Positions 11,883-23,164 of a DNA stretch of 64,000 nt are shown here, piece after piece (position 1 is the stretch's first letter; each line of letters starts with the position of its first letter). Under the pieces are notes generated by a model. The model searched no databases. It was not told where the DNA came from and saw only the letters and a program-made list of their open reading frames with translations. The translations under genes were made by a program, and so were the position numbers. The stretch is from Gnetum montanum (Eukaryota; Streptophyta; Gnetopsida; Gnetales; Gnetaceae), in contig MNCI01006819.1 of NCBI GenBank assembly GCA_015680685.1, positions 206,554-270,553 of the forward strand, read 5' to 3'.

Positions 11883-12749
11883 TTAAGGCCTTTTCAAGCC
11901 ATGAGAGAACACGTAGGCTAGTACAATACAAACAAACGTGACATATGCACCGCAAAAGAATGTGAATAGTTTGCGAAGATTTGGCTTGTTTTTGGCCTCA
12001 GGGATGCTTTGATCGTGTGGTTGTCTCCTAACTGGATGTGGTTTTGGAAGCATTTTAGGCTTAGGCTCCACTGGGAGGCTTATGGTTTTCGTCACTCGTT
12101 CGGGTATTTTAGCTTTAAATACTATGTTGGTTGCCACTTGTCTGGGCATTTTAACTCTAGGTGTTGCATTTGTTGCTGTGTGTGTTGCTTCAAGAGGCTC
12201 CTCTTTCAAGACCTATGACATGTCTATGTTGTGGTTAGCTTGAAAGGGAGTGTTTTCACCATGTATAATGACTTGTCCACCTTTGTATGGAAGGCAGATT
12301 TCTTGATGTATCGGTGAGGAAATGGCTCGTTGTTGTGCTAGCCAAGGTCTACCAAGAATCATGTTGAAACTGGGCATCTCTTCTATAACAGTGAATTCCG
12401 CGCTAGTGGGGAATTGTTCTCCTGCCACAAAGGCTAAGTTGATTGTGCCCTTAAGTGTGACACGTGATCTGTTGAAAGATTTTAAACACGTGATTTTTGC
12501 TGGCATGATCTCATCTGCCATGCCTAGTTTGTTGATGACAGAGTATAGAATTATATTGGTTGTCGTGCCATCATCAATGTGCACTCTGCAAATGGTACAC
12601 TGTCCAACACGTATGCTAATTGACAATGGAGCTGTTGTGACCTCCCCTTGTTTGGAGTTACGTTTAACTGCATCGTCGCGAAAGGCTAAGGTGTTTGAAC
12701 CTGATCCTTGTGGTGTGTGTTGTGAAATCATTGCATGAATGGATTTCAT
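11883..12749 (-). pseudogene. pol: B protease with C-terminal basic and hydrophobic tail
   Basis: The upstream frame (12749-12213) shows VGQCTICRVHIDDG with the aspartic-protease D-D-G-T-T-T core, then SFNMILGRPWLAQ and EICLPY. It aligns with C (28800-29200) and D (58541-59191). One stop near 12213 separates it from a second stretch in the same frame (12209-11883). That stretch is rich in Pro/Lys/Arg and ends with a segment of about 20 hydrophobic residues (FFCGAYVTFVCIVLAYVF) before its stop. In C and D the part after the protease lacks such a segment. The enzyme would process the gag polyprotein. I cannot assign a role to the tail. Confidence 0.65.
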
Positions 12750-12779
12750 GTTAGTAGGGATGCCCTATGTAACAGGAAT

Positions 12780-13640
12780 GGATGCTAACATTTGCATTAA
12801 GGCTTCTCGATGAGTTGATTATGTCATGACCAGGTCGTACAAGCTCATGGTTGTGTTCTTTTGTTTTAGCGTTTGTTTCACTTGGGATAGTGTAGCTACA
12901 AAGTTCGTGTTATTTGCCATTGTGTTGGTTGCCTCTGTATGGGTTGATAGCTTGGACCTAATTTGTTTGGAATTAGGGGTAGGGCCCCCAGCATTCAGTT
13001 GGTATATACTAGGTGTGGCCTTCACTTCGACTGTGGGTGTTGTTCGTTGTTCGTTCATCCTCTTCTGCTATCATGTGGTAGGCTTACCCGTGTCGTTGGC
13101 AAGGTTGAATCTTGAGGGAGAAGAGGTTGAGACATTGCCTATGGTTGGGCTCTGGGTAGGTGAGGGGCCATCACGTGGTGGAACCTTTATGAAAAATGGT
13201 AGTTTGGGAGGAGTCTGACTAGCTTTTTGTGGCATCTTGATGACGAAAGGTTTCTTTGTGGTTGTGGTTGGTGCATCATGCCAGTTTAACATCTTAGCAG
13301 ACAGTTGTGGTGGTACTTTGACCACAAAGGGTGTCTTCGGTGCTCGGGATTTTGTTGAATCTTGTTAATTTAACATCTTAGTGGACATGTGAGGTGATGG
13401 TACTTTGACCACGAAAGGTATCGTCGGTGCTCTAGGTGGCACCTTGATGATGATTGGAGTCCCCTTGCTCGTGGAGACAGAGAGGATTGTTGCCTTGCTG
13501 GGAGGCACATGGATCACAAAAGGTTGGTGCATAGGTTTAGGCCTACTATCTATGCCAATGGAGTTTATGACATAGGAGGCATCTTTTGTGCTGGGTTGAT
13601 TTAGGGTGTTGATGTTGAGTTGGCCCCACTCTATCATTGC
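12780..13640 (-). pseudogene. gag: B gag-protease spacer with repeated PFV-K-VPP motifs
   Basis: The minus-strand frames at 13637-13365, 13325-13071 and 13058-12819 carry at least five copies of a PF(V/I)(V/I)K(V/M)P motif, for example QPFVIHVPP, PFVVKVPP and PFVIKMP. They end in SLYDLVMT, a block that also precedes the protease in C (28568) and D (59392). Between motifs, KMLN or KMLNW is encoded twice by DNA matching the TTAAACTGGC array unit. The spacer probably links the nucleocapsid part of gag to the protease. No known domain is recognised. Confidence 0.6.
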
Positions 13641-15660
13641 TTGTAGATTATCCTATAATGCATGGTAGGTGTTAATGTTGTAACCGGACATCTGGTGGTA
13701 ATGACAGAATTGATCCAACTTGAAATGTCATGGAATCAGGGGCTCGTTTGGTGCTACTAAGGTGGGATTCCTTTGTAGCTCGTAGTATTTGTCATGTCGA
13801 CAGCGAGCATTCTCCACTACGTGTTTGTATTGGATTTTCCCGGCTTTAAGGAGTTTCACTAGTAGTTCAGAAGGTCATGCAGGTAGCGATGTGTACTTAG
13901 AGCAATCCTTACACTAAAATTTGGACCTTGGGGTGGCCCCTGTTGTTGCAGGTGGGTTGGTACTGGTGTTTTTTATTTTTGTGCTTATGGCTACAGTTTC
14001 TGTTGTTATCTGTTGTTTGGCAACGTGTTGGTTCTTGTAAGCCACATAGGTGGGATCATTGCTGGCTTGTGCAGCTTGTTCAATGTTCTTAATTTGTACA
14101 AATGCTTGGCTAAGAGTGCATGCATTAAGATAGTATAATTTGGACTTTACAAAATCATTAATGACCCCCTTTAGAATAGTGAGGAGATAAGTCTCCGGGA
14201 TTGGCTCATGGAGCTCATTGAGGGTAGCACTCCACTGTTGAATAAATTTTTGAACAGGTTCAAGCGATGCTTGCTTAACCTGTATGAGGCTATCAAGTGT
14301 TTCTTTAGGCTTCAAGTTATACTTGAACTTGGTAACAAACTAGTGTAATAAATCTTCCAAAGAAGATATGGAGTTTCAGGGCAAAGCCCGATACCAGTCA
14401 AGTGCTCTTCCTGTGAGAGACATGGGGAACACTCGCAAGATGGCATGTGGCCATGCATGAAGCAACACGCACTCTATTCTAAATGTTACAAGATGGGCGT
14501 TGGGGTCTATTTCCCCATTGTATTTAGTTAACATGGGTAAGGAAACACCCTTAGGTAATGTTAGAGGTGGAACCGAAGAGCTAATAGGATCATCCTGATA
14601 GAAATCAACTATCTTAAGCTCTTCGTTGGTAGCTGTTTTAAGGCGCTTGACCTCATCAGTTCACTCTTGCATTAGTTTTTTGGCTTCAGCCCAGTCTTGA
14701 AGCCGTGGGTTGGTTAACTTGGGTAGTATATAAGGTGGACTACGGGGTAGTCTGTTGGTAAGTGGGAGGTTGTACAGATGAAAACTAGGTTTGTAGAATG
14801 TTAACTGTTGGGGGAATGAAGGATGGCGTGGCTAAAGGAAATGGTTGTGATGGTTGAGGGGTAGGGAATGACCATTACCCTACTATGGGTTGTGACTAAA
14901 TGGGTTGTTGCGGTTGGGAAATGGGTATGGGCCACTGCCTAGCTGTTGGTTGTACGAAGGCACTTTGAACTGATTGCAAGGGAGGAGCTATTGGTGGAGT
15001 CTAAACTTGTACTGGCGGTATGAAGTGAGTGGATGTGGAAGCAGGTATAATTGAAGGCATTCCAATGATTTGGGGCCTAAATGTGGAAATGGTATGAGCT
15101 TGCAAAGGGGGTGGTTGAGATTGTAGGTGGGAGAGAGATGGAGATGTTCGGATTGGTGGGACAGTAGCGATGGACGGATGGAATGCTATGTTGGACATAG
15201 AGATGATAGGGGTGGATGTAGAGGCTTCCTGTTGGGACATAGGGGCCTCAATGCTCATGGGCGCATGAAGCTCACTTGTCTCTCCCAGGTATGGGTGGAG
15301 CAGAGTGTTGAAGTGAGCATGAGGACTAGGTACATGGTGGGAGTCCCCTTGTTCAGATTGAGCAGCGAAGTCATCCTCCTCTTCGGGTTGAGGAGGATCT
15401 ATGGTGGAATGAGGTGGGGCTAGGCTCCTTGCCATAAGAAGCTGAGTGATGAGTTCATAGTAGTGCTCTGGAAGTGGTATGATATCATATGGTGTAGGGA
15501 TGAACTCATCTCCTCCCTTGTGAATTTGTTCGTATTGTATTTTTGCCTCTAACTCAGTGGGATCCAATACCAAGCTGGCCTGGATCTTAACACATATAAA
15601 ATTATAGTTTTCTTGAGTTATGACATTAAAGGATGGATCCCTCCCTTGCAACCTAAGGGA
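13640..15660 (-). pseudogene. gag: B gag
   Basis: Reading down from 15660, an N-terminal block (ENYNFICVKIQ, EFIPTPYDIIPLP) is open to 15001 and becomes Pro/Ser/Thr-rich. A broken core follows (14980-14340), then an open stretch 14315-13914 with the capsid-end block PVQKFIQQWSATLNELHEPI, LTILKGVINDFVKSKLYYL. Near 13700 lies a decayed finger of the FCxYHQ...H type (FCHYHQMSGYN). The order matches gag of C and D block by block. It would form the virus-like particle. Several stops and frameshifts make it inactive. Confidence 0.7.
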
Positions 15661-15777
15661 TCAACGAGGTGGCCCCTGGGGGTTAGCCTCATCGTGGGCC
15701 CCAATGGGTGAAGTGGTGATGACTGGGTATGAGGTGGAGGGACTGACATGTGAAATGGACATGTTAGAAGTGTTCAT
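15661..15777 (-). CDS. B 38-codon opening frame ending at a conserved stop before gag
   Basis: ATG at 15777 opens a Ser/Thr/Pro-rich frame that ends CGT-TGA at 15661. The next codons in the same frame spell SLRLQ and lead straight into gag. C (25602-25712) and D (62253-62363) have the same arrangement with 36-37 codons, and the stop is at the identical place (R-stop-SLRIQ). The match in length and stop position is direct observation. Translation and read-through are not shown. Confidence 0.45.
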   Translation of the reverse strand: MNTSNMSISHVSPSTSYPVITTSPIGAHDEANPQGPPR

Positions 15778-15879
15778 GTTGGTTGGATCTATGTCTAGAA
15801 TGATCTATGTGTCAAGGTAAGTATGAGATAATGTTAAGTGAAAAATGATAAAAATTTGGCTAAGTATGAAATTATGAAC

Positions 15880-16240
15880 AACGTACTCAGCGTATAACCC
15901 TGTATGCTCAGCGTGTGAGGGTTATACATAGCGTGTGAACACTAGTCACAGCGTACAGACCACTCTCACAGCATACAGGCACTGTTGTCAGCGTACAGGA
16001 ACTAGTCACAGCGTGTAGATAGGGTCTACAGTTAGGAGCGTACAGGAACTGGTCACAGCATGTTGGCAACAGTTAGCGTATAGACAGAGTGATCAGCATG
16101 TTGAAAATAGTGGCAGCATGTAGAGAGGGTCTACAATGTGCAAGAAAACAAGGCAACATGTAGATAGGGTCTACAGCGTGTAGGAAAACAAGACAGCATG
16201 TAGACAAGGTCTACAGCATGCAGAGTAAGTGTTTTAAGAT
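15880..16240 (-). repeat. B leader: short tandem repeats
   Basis: About twelve degenerate units of roughly 25-35 bases are seen on the + strand, built from CAGCGTGTAGA(T/C)AGGGTCTA and CAGCGTACAGGAACT. They share the CAGCGTGT word with the B LTR and lie between the 5' LTR and gag. The rest of the leader to 16480 has no coding signal. Confidence 0.65.
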
Positions 16241-16480
16241 AAAAATGAAAGAATAAGGCAGCGTATATCCCAAAAAAAATGAAAATTTTGCAAAGGGAAA
16301 GGCTAAGTCACAGCGTGTACCTGGTACATCATGCAGATCTGGCTGAAGAAGGTGTAGATCTGGATGAGGAAAACTCAGATCTAGAGCTGATGAAGGTAGA
16401 TTTGATGCAACCGAGAGTAGATTCAGGACTGTGAGGAGTGTAGCAGATCTAAAGAGATTGGGCTTGGATCGAAGTAGATT

Positions 16481-18594
16481 TGAGAAATGATGAAATCGTC
16501 GGTGCCGGGCTGGAACGTTATGGGCACAGAAAGATTCATAGAAAAGCACAGCAAACCCTACCTCCACTTGAGGGCAAGCTAGAAATGGATGAAGGCAGAG
16601 TGCCTTGGATGGTTTGCGCATGGATCAAACAAGGACTTCCCTAATATTTTCTGCTACAACACGTTGGGTTATACGTAAACTGCAATTAAATGTAAACTAG
16701 TACGAAACGTACAGAAAATGTAAATGTGCATAAACATAGAAAATGATGTAAAAAGGAACAAAATTTGGCCAAATGTATCAATTTTATTGAAAAAGAGTGT
16801 GTACAAAGCATCGGTCTATATGCAGTTGTGGATCTACATAAGGCAGAAGTATAACCCCAGTTGATGAGGATGGGTGATGACAACTACTGGGAATTTTTGC
16901 AGGCACAGCGTGAATGCTATATGCTCAGTGTGTAGGATGTATGCCTAGCATGTGAGATCCATGCTCCCATGCTCTATGTGTGAAAATGACCAACTTTTCA
17001 AATCCCACCCAAACCAAAGCCAACCCTGATTTAGTCAAAAATTGGGATTTTTATATGATCTTAGAGCGTAAAATTCAGATCTGGAGTGGGATGATTGGCT
17101 ATGGGAGGTGAAATTTATAGATCTAGTGATAGATGGGGCATTGACTGGTGTGAAAGAGTAAAATTTTACAAGTGTACAATGTGAACATTGTCCAGTTCAC
17201 ACATTGGGCGTGCAGACCCTTAGCATGTGATCTTTCATGCCCACAAAAAGTGAATGAATGATAGTTGTACAATAGATTTCATGGTTCTAACCTGTAGATC
17301 TAAGCTCTCGCATCCTATTGTTGGCTTCAACATGTCATTCTGAGCTCCTTGGTGTCCTGCATATCCATAGAGCTTTCAGCATGTGAGTTTGGGCATTTGG
17401 CATGTTTCTGTACCCTCATAAGCTGGGCGTATACGCTCCATACGCTAGACAGCAAGTGGTCAATCAGGAAATATTTTAACCTATATTTTGATGTGTGAAG
17501 AAAATTTTGGCCATGGATCTAGATGCTTGATATCCTAAGGATGTTTCCTGTCAAATTTGGGCTCATTTGGCCTTGATTTGGTAGGGTTTTGAGAGGCCTG
17601 AAGTTGAGCATGCTGGCCACACGCTGGGTGTATAGGCCAACGTGTGAGCATGAAAACTGCAATTTAGGAATTAGATATGGTATTCTGGGGTGTGTACACT
17701 GATCCCTAATCTTGGTGGTCCTCTAGATCATCTAGGAGCTAATTTTGACATCATTTCGATGGAGTTTTGGGCTCATCTCTGAGGTGCATGTTGGCTATAC
17801 GCTGGGCTTATAGGCCAGCGTGTGAGGCCAAAAATGATACTTTTGATGCCCAAAATGGTAGTTTTCAAAGCCTGTAATGATGTAGACTAGATTCCCATGT
17901 CTCTAGGGTCAACCCCATGCCAAAAACTTGTCTGAAAGGGCCTGTTTGACCTTGTCCTTGGTGCCACACGCTAGGCGTACACGCTAGGCATGCAGGATGT
18001 ACATGCTCAGCGTGTGAACTTAGAAGTGCGTGATTTCAAGGTCAAAAATTGATTTTATTGAGCCCATGATGATTACTAACAATTTCCCTATCTTTGAGAG
18101 TCAATTCCTTGTGAAAATATTGCTCTGAAGTGCTTGTTTTGGGTCACCTTTGAAGTCATATGCTGGGCGTTTGAGCCAGCGTGTAGGCAGGAATTGATCC
18201 ATTTGGTGCCCAAAATTTGATTGTTAGGAGCCTAAGACCTACATGGGACCTTAGGGAAGGTCATGGGGAGTCTAGACCTTCGATTTTGGCCTATTTTAAT
18301 GAGTTTTTGCGGCTCAAAACTTGCTGCACGCTAGGCCATACGTTGGGCATGTATAGGCCAGCGTACAGGATGCATACTTAGTGAAAACCAAGTATTTTGA
18401 GTCCAAAATTTACCAGGTTTGATGCCATATGTCATTGTAGTCTTTTGTGGGTCCCATGGAACCATTTCTTGCTCAATTTTACTCCTTTTGAAGCTGTCTA
18501 TGAGGTCCTCAAGCTTTAGTCATGCTGGGGAGCATCATGACTTAGCTCGATTCTTGTCAGAGAAGTGCTAAGCTTAGAATTTTGTGGTTTTTCA
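16481..18594 (-). repeat. B right LTR (5' LTR)
   Basis: It aligns with the left LTR from TGAAATCGTCGG (16491) to TTTTTCA (18594). The first ten bases are too diverged to fix the inner edge exactly. The minus-strand TATA-like box is at 17048-17055. The sequence left of it does not show the TGG(C/T)NNTAGAA PBS seen in C and D, so the primer site is unknown. It carries the same CGCTGGGCGTATACGC-type words. Confidence 0.8.
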
Positions 18595-18599
18595 TAGTG
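18595..18599. repeat. Target-site duplication of B, right copy
   Basis: TAGTG, identical to 8021-8025. The A gag tail resumes immediately after it. Confidence 0.85.
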
Positions 18600-19000
18600 C
18601 AACACCTCCCTTTTCACAATCATCACCATTTGATCTTACACGAGGGCCACCATACATCATTACTCCAATCGAAAACCCAAACAATGAATCTACAGTTTGG
18701 AGAGAGAAACAAATTAATGCATACCATATCTTGATCAAGGATGCACTCATGGACTAGACATTCATAATGTTAACATACCTCATACCTTGACCTAGCATAC
18801 ATTTACCAATCAAGTGTGTGACCAATGATTTTTCTATGCAGCCACTGCAACACCAATAAACATCTAGTGGTTTGGGTATGAATGGTTACCAATGTTTTAT
18901 ACATGCATGGATCCTATCTATCCACTTATTAATCCTTGTCATGGCCAAATGTTTAGTCATTGGGGTCATCCCCCATTCTAATCTTTAGGATTCTTAAGTT
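18600..19000 (+). pseudogene. gag: A internal region 2: gag tail after the B insertion
   Basis: This continues the gag tail broken at 8025. CAACACC...GGGCCACC matches 755-815 of internal region 1. The end TTGGGGTCATCCCCCATTCT matches the end of region 1 near 1085-1105. A T-rich non-coding stretch (19000-19324) follows. No protease or RT lies between this gag end and the PPT, so internal region 2 was a gag-only unit. Confidence 0.6.
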
Positions 19001-19324
19001 TTTTTCATCTTTTTTTGTTACAATTTTTTGTCATTTTCTTATTTCTTGATACAAATTTTCCTATTTCTTCCAACTTTTTCTATTTGTTGTTTTCATTTTC
19101 TTTGTTATGTAATGTTGCTTGTGAATAAAATGATCATGTAGCCCATTGAGGTGAGGTTTACTCTATGTTGTTAAGTCGTAAGGGATGGATTATTTGGACA
19201 ATGAGACCATGTCATCCATCCACTCATTCCATTAATAATAAGTTCTTACTTTGGTCATAATGACATTCGTTTTCACCATGAGATTTAAAATAAATTCATA
19301 ATCATTATGTCTAGACTAAAATGT

Positions 19325-19341
19325 AAAGAACCAAGGGGGGA
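19325..19341 (+). other. Polypurine tract of A internal region 2
   Basis: AAAGAACCAAGGGGGGA lies directly before TGTGAAGG, the start of LTR A2, and is the counterpart of 1219-1234. Confidence 0.65.
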
Positions 19342-20294
19342 TGTGAAGGGTGTGTCATCAAGGGGATTTGTGAATTCTCTTTGGCCACTTTTATATGTTC
19401 TATTATGTTGTTGAGGTTGTATTTATATCCTTGTACATTTAATGAAAAATGGAAGTAAGAGTAACCTAAAAAGGTACTAAATAAATTTTTGAAGGTCTCA
19501 CTAGAAATGAATATGCCCATGCTTGAAGGTTGGTGGCTTCTCAGAACTTCATAAAAAAAAGAGAAGTGCCCTAAATAAACTCCTCCCTTGGAAAAAATGC
19601 CAAGTGATGTTACTCCTTGCAACTATGATAGTATTAAAATTGTCAGTTGAAGTGATGAAATAATGCAATGTCACTGAAATGTGGTTTGGACTTGGTTTGA
19701 ATCTTGGAAAGAAGGGCTCATGATTATTTAATCATTAATAACACACAAGGATTCCTTATGCCTTGGGTAAGACACCTCACATCCCAATTTCTACAATCCT
19801 TTCTACAGTCCATCTCACCTTGCTATCCATGTGATCCTAGCTTATGGTTTTGTGTAACATAGAGTTATTATCTCAAATTGGTGGTTTTAACATGTGTGTT
19901 TTGTTGTGCAAGTATGCATTGTGTTCAACCCCTTTAGTGCCTACAGACATTTTTAGGTGTGGTTACACAAGGGCATCATAGGTTAATGCTTGCTTTGGGG
20001 AGGATCCACTTGTGTAACTTTTGCAACTTGTACTTGTTGAACACAACCACATCATTCTTCACCTTCCAAGTGATTCATTGTTACCCTTATCATGTCATTG
20101 ATCCATTCCACAACCTCAATTTAACAACTTTTTTCTTGCATCTTTCAAAGTTTTTAACATCGACAACTCCACCTTTGATACTTATGGTGCGTAAAACTGA
20201 TTTATCACTTACACTAGAACTATGGACCTAACCTCCAACCTTCCAACCAATCCTAGAGCTCCATTTCCCATGCTTAGTTTTACCATTTAATGCA

Positions 20295-20382
20295 TATTCT
20301 TGGACCCTGATATTGACTACTTGATATCAGGTTGAACATGACGTCGGATACTTGATATCGGGTTGCACAAAACCTATATATA
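20295..20382 (+). promoter_or_regulatory. First TATA region of LTR A2
   Basis: TATATATA at 20375-20382 corresponds to TATAAATA at 2304 in LTR A1. Upstream are TGATATCAGG and TGATATCGGG, degenerate forms of the GATATCGC word. Confidence 0.45.
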
Positions 20383-20963
20383 TGATCCCCGTGGTGTCCA
20401 AACTTCATTCTCATCATTTGTAGCTAGGGGAGTTTTCAAAATTTTCTCTTGTGACCTAGAGCTTTGCACAACCACTTTCCACTTACGATATTTGGTTCTT
20501 TACCACTTCGATTTCAATGTCTTTTGGACCTATCTAAACTTGGAGTGTTCAAGTTAGTCATGGGGGGGGGGGGGGGGGTCACGCGGTGGTGTGCGGGTGC
20601 TTATGTGGGAAGCTTGTTTCAATTTTTGAAAATTTGTTATTAATCAGAGGGTATTATAAGGGTAAGAATGTTAAAAACCATAAGTGAGATAATGCAAAAT
20701 CAATCATGGTCATGCCAGAAACCTTAATTTTTCCACCCAAGGGATCATAACCAATTATAATAAGCCACACATCAGAAAAGAGGAACTAACTATGTAAGGT
20801 CATATGAGGAGATAAACACTTTTTGGGAATTTTTCTCAAATTTTTTCTAACTCTGCACCCATATGAACTAAGAAATTAATAAACAATGGTAACGAGTAAG
20901 GTAAAAACTAATTAATGATAAAGAACACAACTTTAGTATCACCCAATCTTTACTTGATTATAG

Positions 20964-22440
20964 ATGCCCTCAAACAGAGGAGCACAAGGAGAACTTTCAA
21001 ATTGAGCAACCAAGCATCCACAAGGTGAATAAGGCTAGCATGGTGAGTAGGTAGAGCATGAGAAGTAGGAGGCCCATCCTTCATCATTCATCAAGAGGCT
21101 CTTGTTACTAGGTAATCAGTCCAAGGAGAGGTAGTAGAACCCTAAGCTCCCATGTAGGGACAACCTCTCACATTATCCATGGAATTCCTTGAAACAATTC
21201 AAGAAAAATATATGTCAACCATGGTCATCATGGAGATGAACTTCAATCCATTTATGGAGTTTGCTCTAGTAGTAGTTTGGATGCAACTTCAGGCATCACC
21301 TTTGTAGCCTATTCTTTCAGATAGTGGTGCATGGTAACTTGGCGAAACATACCAATTCTAGCATAATAAAGATGAAGGCACCACCATCAACATTTGTGGA
21401 GTCAGTGTCTCATTTTTGGTTAAAGCGATTGCTACAGATCTCAATCTACCAAATGAAGGGATTAAGCTAGTCCATCTATCTACAAGATCTAACTTCGATA
21501 CTAGAAAGTAGAGGCTAAGGTGGGCATATGACAAGGATGACAAAGCATATCATGAATTGAATTTAGAAGAGATGACCTATTTCAAAATAGGGACATATAA
21601 TCTATTTCCCACCAAAGAGCTCAACCAAATCTCCACCTATGTCGCCAAGAGAAGTGCCATTCTAATGGGCAAGTATGCAGCCAACCTTTCCTAACAATAC
21701 TACAAAGAGATTCAAAGGTGGTTCAAGGAGAAAAAGGTAGGGAAGTCAACACTTCCATTCTCTTGCCTAATTAGAAAGCGATGTAAATGCAATGGAATCC
21801 TAGGGTACAGGAATGAAATCCCCAAGGAGGCTTAGAATGCTTCCTTCATTGAGCTCCTCAAACCTGTAGTACTAAGAAAAGACCTTGGTGAAGAGTAATA
21901 ACCAGAGAAGGAATCCGAACCAGAAAAAGAAGTAGAATGAGAGCTTGAACAGTTCCTTGAAACACAAGCTCCACCACCACCACCACAAGATTATAGGTCC
22001 TCAATGAGCCATTTGCAAAAAATCGCTGAAATGCTCAACTGGGAAAGTAGAGAGGAATCAAGCCTCTTTAGAGTTATAGATAAGGTACAACCCACCATTT
22101 TAGCTGATCTGACAAGAGGGAAAATCTCACTATAATCAAGAGGAGAATCCTAGTGGTCTAGACAAATCTCTTGTAATGTCGCATCCTTCCAAGTGATGCT
22201 TGAAATGAGAGAAAATGTCACAATAGTGGTAATGTAGCGTCGAGATGTGGTAGGTGCAACCAAAGTGATTAAAGATCACATTAAAGAATCATTCAATGTG
22301 CTTGTTGTGCCCCTAGTAGATCTAACTGGGACTAGAGATGCACAAATGCTCATTGGAACTTCAATGACTCCTATAATAGATGAGGATGTGTTAGATCAAC
22401 TGTTGTAGATAGAGCAAGTGATGATCACCTTATTTGACAT
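20964..22440 (+). pseudogene. LTR-borne long reading frame, copy A2
   Basis: This is the counterpart of 2791-4750. ATG at 20964 follows an acceptor-like TTGATTATAG, and the early part is decayed. From about 21210 it aligns in order with copy A1: LGETYQF, EGTTINICGVSV, YFKIGTYNLFPTK, LMGKYAANL, LPFSCLIRK, QDYRSSMSHL, ASFQVMLE, DHIKESFN and GTSMTP. Its stops fall at different codons from those of A1, so both descend from an intact gene. The tail after 22440 is shorter than in A1. The function is unknown. The resemblance to plant-transposon-type domains is from memory. Confidence 0.5.
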
Positions 22441-22469
22441 CCTTAGTGATAAATCATGATTTTTCTAAT

Positions 22470-22564
22470 ATCGGAGTGGCTACGATATTAGGTATGCGAT
22501 ATTGTGGCCCAAGATGCTATATTGTAAATTCGATATTCTAGGGTTACTCCTAGGTTTATAAATA
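22470..22564 (+). promoter_or_regulatory. Second TATA region of LTR A2
   Basis: TATAAATA at 22557-22564 lies after the decayed frame. Upstream words CGATATTAGG, GCGATATTGTGG and TCGATATTC are transition-mutated GATATCG words. This is the counterpart of 5036-5043. Confidence 0.5.
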
Positions 22565-23159
22565 TAGCCCCTAGGCACACGATTGAGAGTAGTTTTTGAC
22601 AATCAAGTAGCAAAAATTTTGCAGTTTGTTCATTTGAGAGTTAGAAAATTTTCCATGTGCCCGTAGCAGGAGGTCTAAGTGTGAATGGATCTTTATTTAA
22701 GAATTAATGTACCTAAACACACCATTGTGTTGGAAATAAATATGAACTCTTTGATTCATCCTTGTAGCACTTGAGACTTTCTTTCTTGTCCATTTATATA
22801 TTGTGATTTCATGCAATTTATATTAATGTTATTTATGTAGTAATTAATTTTGATTAATCAATCAACTCATTAAAATACACAAGCATGACCCATTTGAACA
22901 TACATGTGACACTTGGTAGCTCAGAAATGATTAGCGTTTGATAATCCAACAGTGTTTACACAAAGTTCAAGATGTGTTCAAGAAGTGGAAACTATTACTT
23001 GTGTTAGGTTAGATTAGGCCATAGTTTACTTAGCAATTAATCACTCTTACTTTTATTCTTGTTCTAGGTGAGTAACTTGATAAAACACAAAATAATAAAA
23101 ATCTTACACTTGAGTCACACTTAACCATACAATTGCATTCCACAAGTGGGATTAGGAAG

Positions 23160-23164
23160 ATAAC
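23160..23164. repeat. Target-site duplication of C, left copy
   Basis: ATAAC lies directly before TGAAAC of the 5' LTR and is repeated at 40550-40554 after the 3' LTR. Confidence 0.9.

Larger units (their letters stand above)
8026..18594 (-). mobile_element. Element B: non-autonomous Tat-like LTR retrotransposon (10.6 kb)
   Basis: Two LTRs of about 2.1 kb enclose a 6.3 kb internal region read on the minus strand. It carries a leader, gag, a Pro-rich spacer and a protease, and no RT, RNase H or integrase. The PPT, gag, PFVIKVPP spacer and protease match C and D, so it would need enzymes from such relatives to move. The PBS is not recognisable. A perfect 5-bp duplication TAGTG bounds it. LTR divergence is about 12-13 % over roughly 215 bases counted by eye, so it is old. 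Confidence 0.85.

Noticed and set aside
11883-12209. Envelope-like protein after the protease of B
   Set aside because: Only one hydrophobic segment, no signal peptide or size typical of an env-like frame, and no counterpart in C or D.
12322-12738. Open + strand frame of 138 codons
   Set aside because: It is the complement of the B protease, whose minus-strand reading has clear family motifs.
16481-16490. Exact inner end and PBS of the B 5' LTR
   Set aside because: The ten edge bases differ from the other LTR and no TGG-type site follows, so the boundary is kept approximate and no PBS is called.
20561-20580. Run of about 18 G as a possible G-quadruplex or PPT
   Set aside because: A single homopolymer in one LTR copy, shorter in the other (2499-2505); slippage or sequencing error is more likely.
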